From NCBI GenBank assembly GCA_017466965.1, contig JAFTTD010000220.1:1-7066 (forward strand): DNA of 7,066 nt, in the 5' to 3' direction. Source of the DNA: Bacteroidaceae bacterium (lineage in GTDB: Bacteria > Bacteroidota > Bacteroidia > Bacteroidales > Bacteroidaceae). Of the stretch, positions 5,003-7,066 are shown one piece after another. Under the pieces are notes generated by a model. That model did no database searches and had not been told where the DNA came from. It saw only the letters and a program-made list of their open reading frames with translations. Numbering within the stretch: position 1 is the stretch's first letter; every line of letters starts with the position of its first letter. The translations under genes were made by a program, and so were the position numbers.

Positions 5003-6100
5003 ATGAACAAAGAAATAACATTCGACAAATTCGTCCGCGGAATAGCAATAATAGCTGTTATAACAGGACTTTTCCTTCTGCTTAAACACCTGAGCGGAGT
5101 ACTGTTGCCATTCCTCATAGCATGGCTCATAGCTTACTTACTATACCCCATAATCTGTTTCTTCCAGTACAGATGCCGCATACGCTCCCGAATAGCAAGC
5201 ATCATCATAACATTGACACTACTACTTACTGCTTTTTTCTTAGCATGCCGATTCATCATTCCCCCAGTCATAGATGAAATAGTCAGACTTAAGGACATAA
5301 TAATAAACTATGCAACAAACGGCAGCAAAAATCTGACAATACCCATTGAAATAGAGAATTTTCTGAGGCAGAACATCGACATAAAAACACTTTCAAGCAT
5401 GATCAGCTTCAGCGACATAACCACATTCCTTGAAGAAAGAGTTCCACAGTTCATACGCTTTATCTCATCATCAGTCAATGCGTTGTTTGGAATCATTGGT
5501 TCACTGATAGCCATAATATACCTGTTCTTCATACTCATGGACTACGAGCGCATAAACCAAGGCTTCATCCATCTCGTACCAAACTCTCATCGCAACATAG
5601 TGAAAGAAATAATCAAAGATGTAGAAAACAGCATGAACAGCTATTTCAGAGGACAATCACTTATCGCCTTCATAGTAGGAATACTTTTCTCTATAGGTTT
5701 CGCCATCATTGACTTTCCGTTGGCCATACCATTAGGATTGTTCATAGGATTGCTCAATCTTGTTCCGTACCTACAAGTCATCGGAATAATACCAACATTA
5801 ATATTAGGACTCCTGAAAGCATACGACACAGGTGAAAGTGTCTGGGGAATAGCAATAAGCGTCACGATAGTATTCCTTGCAGTACAGGCGATACAAGACT
5901 GGATATTAGTGCCAAGAATAATGGGAGAAGTTACAGGACTAAACGCAGCTATAATCCTACTGTCGCTTTCAATATGGGGCAGTCTGCTCGGATTTGTAGG
6001 CCTCATCGTAGCTTTGCCACTCACGACGATTATCGTATCATACTACAAGCGCTATTTTTTAAGAGAAAAAGTCCCTACAAACAAAAAGAACAAAATTTAA
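5003..6100 (+). CDS. AI-2E family (PerM-like) membrane permease
   Basis: This 365-residue integral inner-membrane protein matches the family named for the AI-2 exporter TqsA; substrates of most members are unproven, so transport of AI-2 should not be assumed. Predicted membrane segments lie near residues 11-28, 31-55, 65-85, 155-178, 217-237, 239-271, 281-299 and 313-345, with a soluble, mostly helical insert at about 88-150. Family landmarks are SYFRGQSLIAFIVG (213-226), NLVPYLQVIGIIP (252-264), QDWILVPRIMGEVTGLN (298-314) and GFVGLIVALPL (330-340). A lysine-rich tail ends the protein. The length is typical. The ATG is the only sensible start and has no ribosome binding site. The gene diverges from rsmI across about 150 bases; TAATTTCG at 4975-4982 is a weak -7 candidate with no matching -33. 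Confidence 0.9.
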   Translation: MNKEITFDKFVRGIAIIAVITGLFLLLKHLSGVLLPFLIAWLIAYLLYPIICFFQYRCRIRSRIASIIITLTLLLTAFFLACRFIIPPVIDEIVRLKDIIINYATNGSKNLTIPIEIENFLRQNIDIKTLSSMISFSDITTFLEERVPQFIRFISSSVNALFGIIGSLIAIIYLFFILMDYERINQGFIHLVPNSHRNIVKEIIKDVENSMNSYFRGQSLIAFIVGILFSIGFAIIDFPLAIPLGLFIGLLNLVPYLQVIGIIPTLILGLLKAYDTGESVWGIAISVTIVFLAVQAIQDWILVPRIMGEVTGLNAAIILLSLSIWGSLLGFVGLIVALPLTTIIVSYYKRYFLREKVPTNKKNKI

Positions 6101-6352
6101 ATAAAGTAAGTAAAAGAGGAAGTTAATAAGATATAAAGAGGAGTTAAAGGGAGTTAGAAAAGTAAAGATGTTATAGGAAGGATAAATTAAAGAAGTAAAA
6201 AACATAGAATTCTGATTAGAAAAACAAGAATGCCACACATAATAAATGAACATTCATCCCTAAAAAACAGCATCCAGCACCCCTTTTTTGCAAAAATCAC
6301 AACAGCAAAACAACAAAAAAGCAACATAAACGATAAAAAAGTGCCTAAATAA
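6101..6352. other. Gene-free spacer: C-free purine-rich tract, then A-rich segment
   Basis: No gene is visible. Bases 6092-6202, starting in the last codons of the permease, contain no C at all on the plus strand and carry degenerate GAGTTA-like units (around 6123, 6141, 6151). From about 6204 the sequence becomes A- and C-rich, with small palindromes ATGAACATTCAT (6246-6257) and TTTTTGCAAAAA (6285-6296). I find no clear hairpin terminator for the permease gene. Confidence 0.6.
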
Positions 6353-6383
6353 TTTGCCTTTTAACAAAAAGTCCCTACCTTTG
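6353..6383 (+). promoter_or_regulatory. Promoter of tRNA-Lys, consensus Bacteroidetes type
   Basis: TTTG at 6353-6356 and TACCTTTG at 6376-6383 are separated by 19 bases, a perfect match to the TTTG/TAnnTTTG consensus. The transcript would start near 6390, about 60 bases before the mature tRNA. Confidence 0.82.
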
Positions 6384-6453
6384 CAACCGCTTACGAGAAG
6401 AGCAGTGAGTAAAAATCAATGCGCAACCATTCTCAAAAGCTTTTATAAGGTCA

Positions 6454-6526
6454 GATTCGCTAGCTCAGCAGGTAGAGCACAACACTTTTAATGTTGGGGT
6501 CTTGGGTTCGAGCCCCAAGCGAATCA
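6454..6526 (+). tRNA. tRNA-Lys (anticodon UUU)
   Basis: The 73 bases fold into a complete cloverleaf. The acceptor stem pairs GATTCGC (6454-6460) with GCGAATC (6519-6525), with discriminator A at 6526. The D stem is GCTC/GAGC, with loop AGCAGGTA. The anticodon stem is CAACA/TGTTG with loop CTTTTAA, placing anticodon TTT at 6487-6489, which reads AAA and AAG lysine codons. The T arm is TTGGG-TTCGAGC-CCCAA. The 3' CCA is not encoded and must be added after transcription. It has its own promoter and terminator, so it is a single-gene unit. Confidence 0.97.
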
Positions 6527-6538
6527 CACCCAGTTCCC

Positions 6539-6579
6539 AAGGGATTCCGCTGAAAATCAACGGAATCCCTTTGTTTTTG
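6539..6579 (+). terminator. Rho-independent terminator of tRNA-Lys
   Basis: AAGGGATTCCG (6539-6549) pairs with CGGAATCCCTT (6561-6571) over 11 bp with an 11-base loop, followed at once by a T-rich run (TTGTTTTTG). Confidence 0.88.
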
Positions 6580-6583
6580 CTAC

Positions 6584-6600
6584 ATACAGAATGTATTCTG
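6584..6600. repeat. Small overlapping palindromes (possible operator)
   Basis: CAGAAT-GT-ATTCTG (6587-6600) is a perfect dyad, and ATACA-GAA-TGTAT (6584-6596) overlaps it. It lies between the tRNA terminator and the downstream end of the hydrolase gene, where no promoter is visible, so a regulatory role is uncertain. Confidence 0.25.
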
Positions 6601-6644
6601 AATTTGATAGATTTAGGCAAATATAAATCTTAATAATAAAATAT

Positions 6645-6676
6645 GAGGGGCACATCAAAATGGAATGCGCACCCTC
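6645..6676 (-). terminator. Possible terminator of the hydrolase gene
   Basis: GAGGG (6645-6649) pairs with CCCTC (6672-6676), extended by G6650-C6670 and C6651-G6669 around one bulged A. Read on the minus strand, the hairpin is followed by ATATTTTATTATT. The loop is 17 bases, so the structure is only moderately convincing. Confidence 0.4.
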
Positions 6677-6706
6677 TATCAAAAGTATGTTTTATTCGTT
6701 GGGAAA

Positions 6707-7066
6707 TCATGGATTGAGAACGTTGCCCCATTTCTGCTGGAGACGGTCCAATTCATCGGCTGTGACGGAGATTATTGAGCCATGACGTGGGAAGAAGTCC
6801 ATGTTGAACGATTCTGGCTGTTCTGTAAAAGTGAACAGGTCGGTACTTCTCTGGAACTCATAACGGCCACTGCTATAGAGGTCGTACATCAGGATATATT
6901 CGTCTTTGCCATTGAGTTTGAACACACTACTTCCCTCAACAACTACACCTCTGTCTGAATAGGCATCCAAGTATTTGAAATCTTCCTTCCATGGTCCTGT
7001 AAGGTTCTTTGATGTAGCTTGCTGGATTCCGTTTTTGTATTCACGACCATTCTCATCCTTAGAATT
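6707..7066 (-). CDS. GH43-like glycoside hydrolase, C-terminal part (runs off the right edge)
   Basis: The frame is open from the right edge to TGA at 6709-6707, giving 119 C-terminal residues; an internal TTG at 6970 is not the true start. The stretch ATSKNLTGPWKE, then VVVEGSSVFKLNGKDEYILMYD, then SGRYEFQRSTDLFTFTE and FPRHGSIISV, follows the order of the last propeller blades of family GH43 enzymes (arabinofuranosidases, xylosidases and exo-galactanases). The Glu in VVEGSSVFK sits where the family's general acid (usually EGP) is found; SS in place of P is a variation. The substrate cannot be told from this fragment, and the N-terminal signal and catalytic aspartates lie outside. Such enzymes in Bacteroidales usually belong to polysaccharide utilisation loci, so one may begin beyond the edge. 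Confidence 0.72.
   Translation of the reverse strand, partial: NSKDENGREYKNGIQQATSKNLTGPWKEDFKYLDAYSDRGVVVEGSSVFKLNGKDEYILMYDLYSSGRYEFQRSTDLFTFTEQPESFNMDFFPRHGSIISVTADELDRLQQKWGNVLNP

Noticed and set aside
6066..6378. A 13-base match AAAAAGTCCCTAC at 6066-6078 and 6366-6378
   Set aside because: Short and A-rich; one copy is in permease codons and the other in the tRNA promoter. Chance is the simplest explanation.

Overview
The window looks like a chromosomal segment from a Bacteroidales bacterium, most likely Prevotella or a close relative. The evidence is the Bacteroidetes promoter type (TTTG about 20 bases from TAnnTTTG), clearest before the tRNA-Lys gene; the near absence of Shine-Dalgarno sequences; AT-rich spacers; a Bacteroidetes-type long HU-like protein; and a coiled-coil lipoprotein family that I know from Bacteroides and Prevotella. 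The species assignment is inference.

Layout. Positions 1-656 hold the 3' end of an uncharacterised nucleotidyltransferase gene (NTP_transf_5 type), with no recognisable 5' part, followed by AT-rich spacer. Positions 629-1427 hold a small toxin-antitoxin module of MntA/HepT type. The antitoxin is intact, but the toxin frame is broken near its start. The module lies between two near-identical 69-bp direct repeats that carry the promoter box, the ribosome binding site and the first antitoxin codons. A strong terminator closes the block at about 1474-1519. Positions 1577-2163 hold an HU-like DNA-binding protein gene with a structured leader that contains a 20-codon ORF; a long hairpin terminator follows.

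Positions 2342-4846 are on the minus strand. In transcription order they encode rRNA methyltransferase RsmI, a coiled-coil lipoprotein cut in two by an in-frame TAA, and a secreted protein of unknown function. Divergent from rsmI is an AI-2E-family (PerM-like) membrane permease gene at 5003-6100. A C-free, purine-rich spacer follows, then tRNA-Lys(UUU) with a textbook promoter and terminator. At the right edge is the C-terminal part of a GH43-like glycoside hydrolase gene on the minus strand, which runs off the window.

Functionally, most of the window is ordinary housekeeping (RsmI, tRNA-Lys, permease, nucleoid protein) next to a short accessory patch on the left. The most interesting items are the repeat-flanked, toxin-damaged MntA/HepT cassette and the structured leader of the HU-like gene. 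Three genes look broken (nucleotidyltransferase remnant, hepT, lipoprotein), so either real decay or assembly error must be considered. I see no convincing wholly new system.
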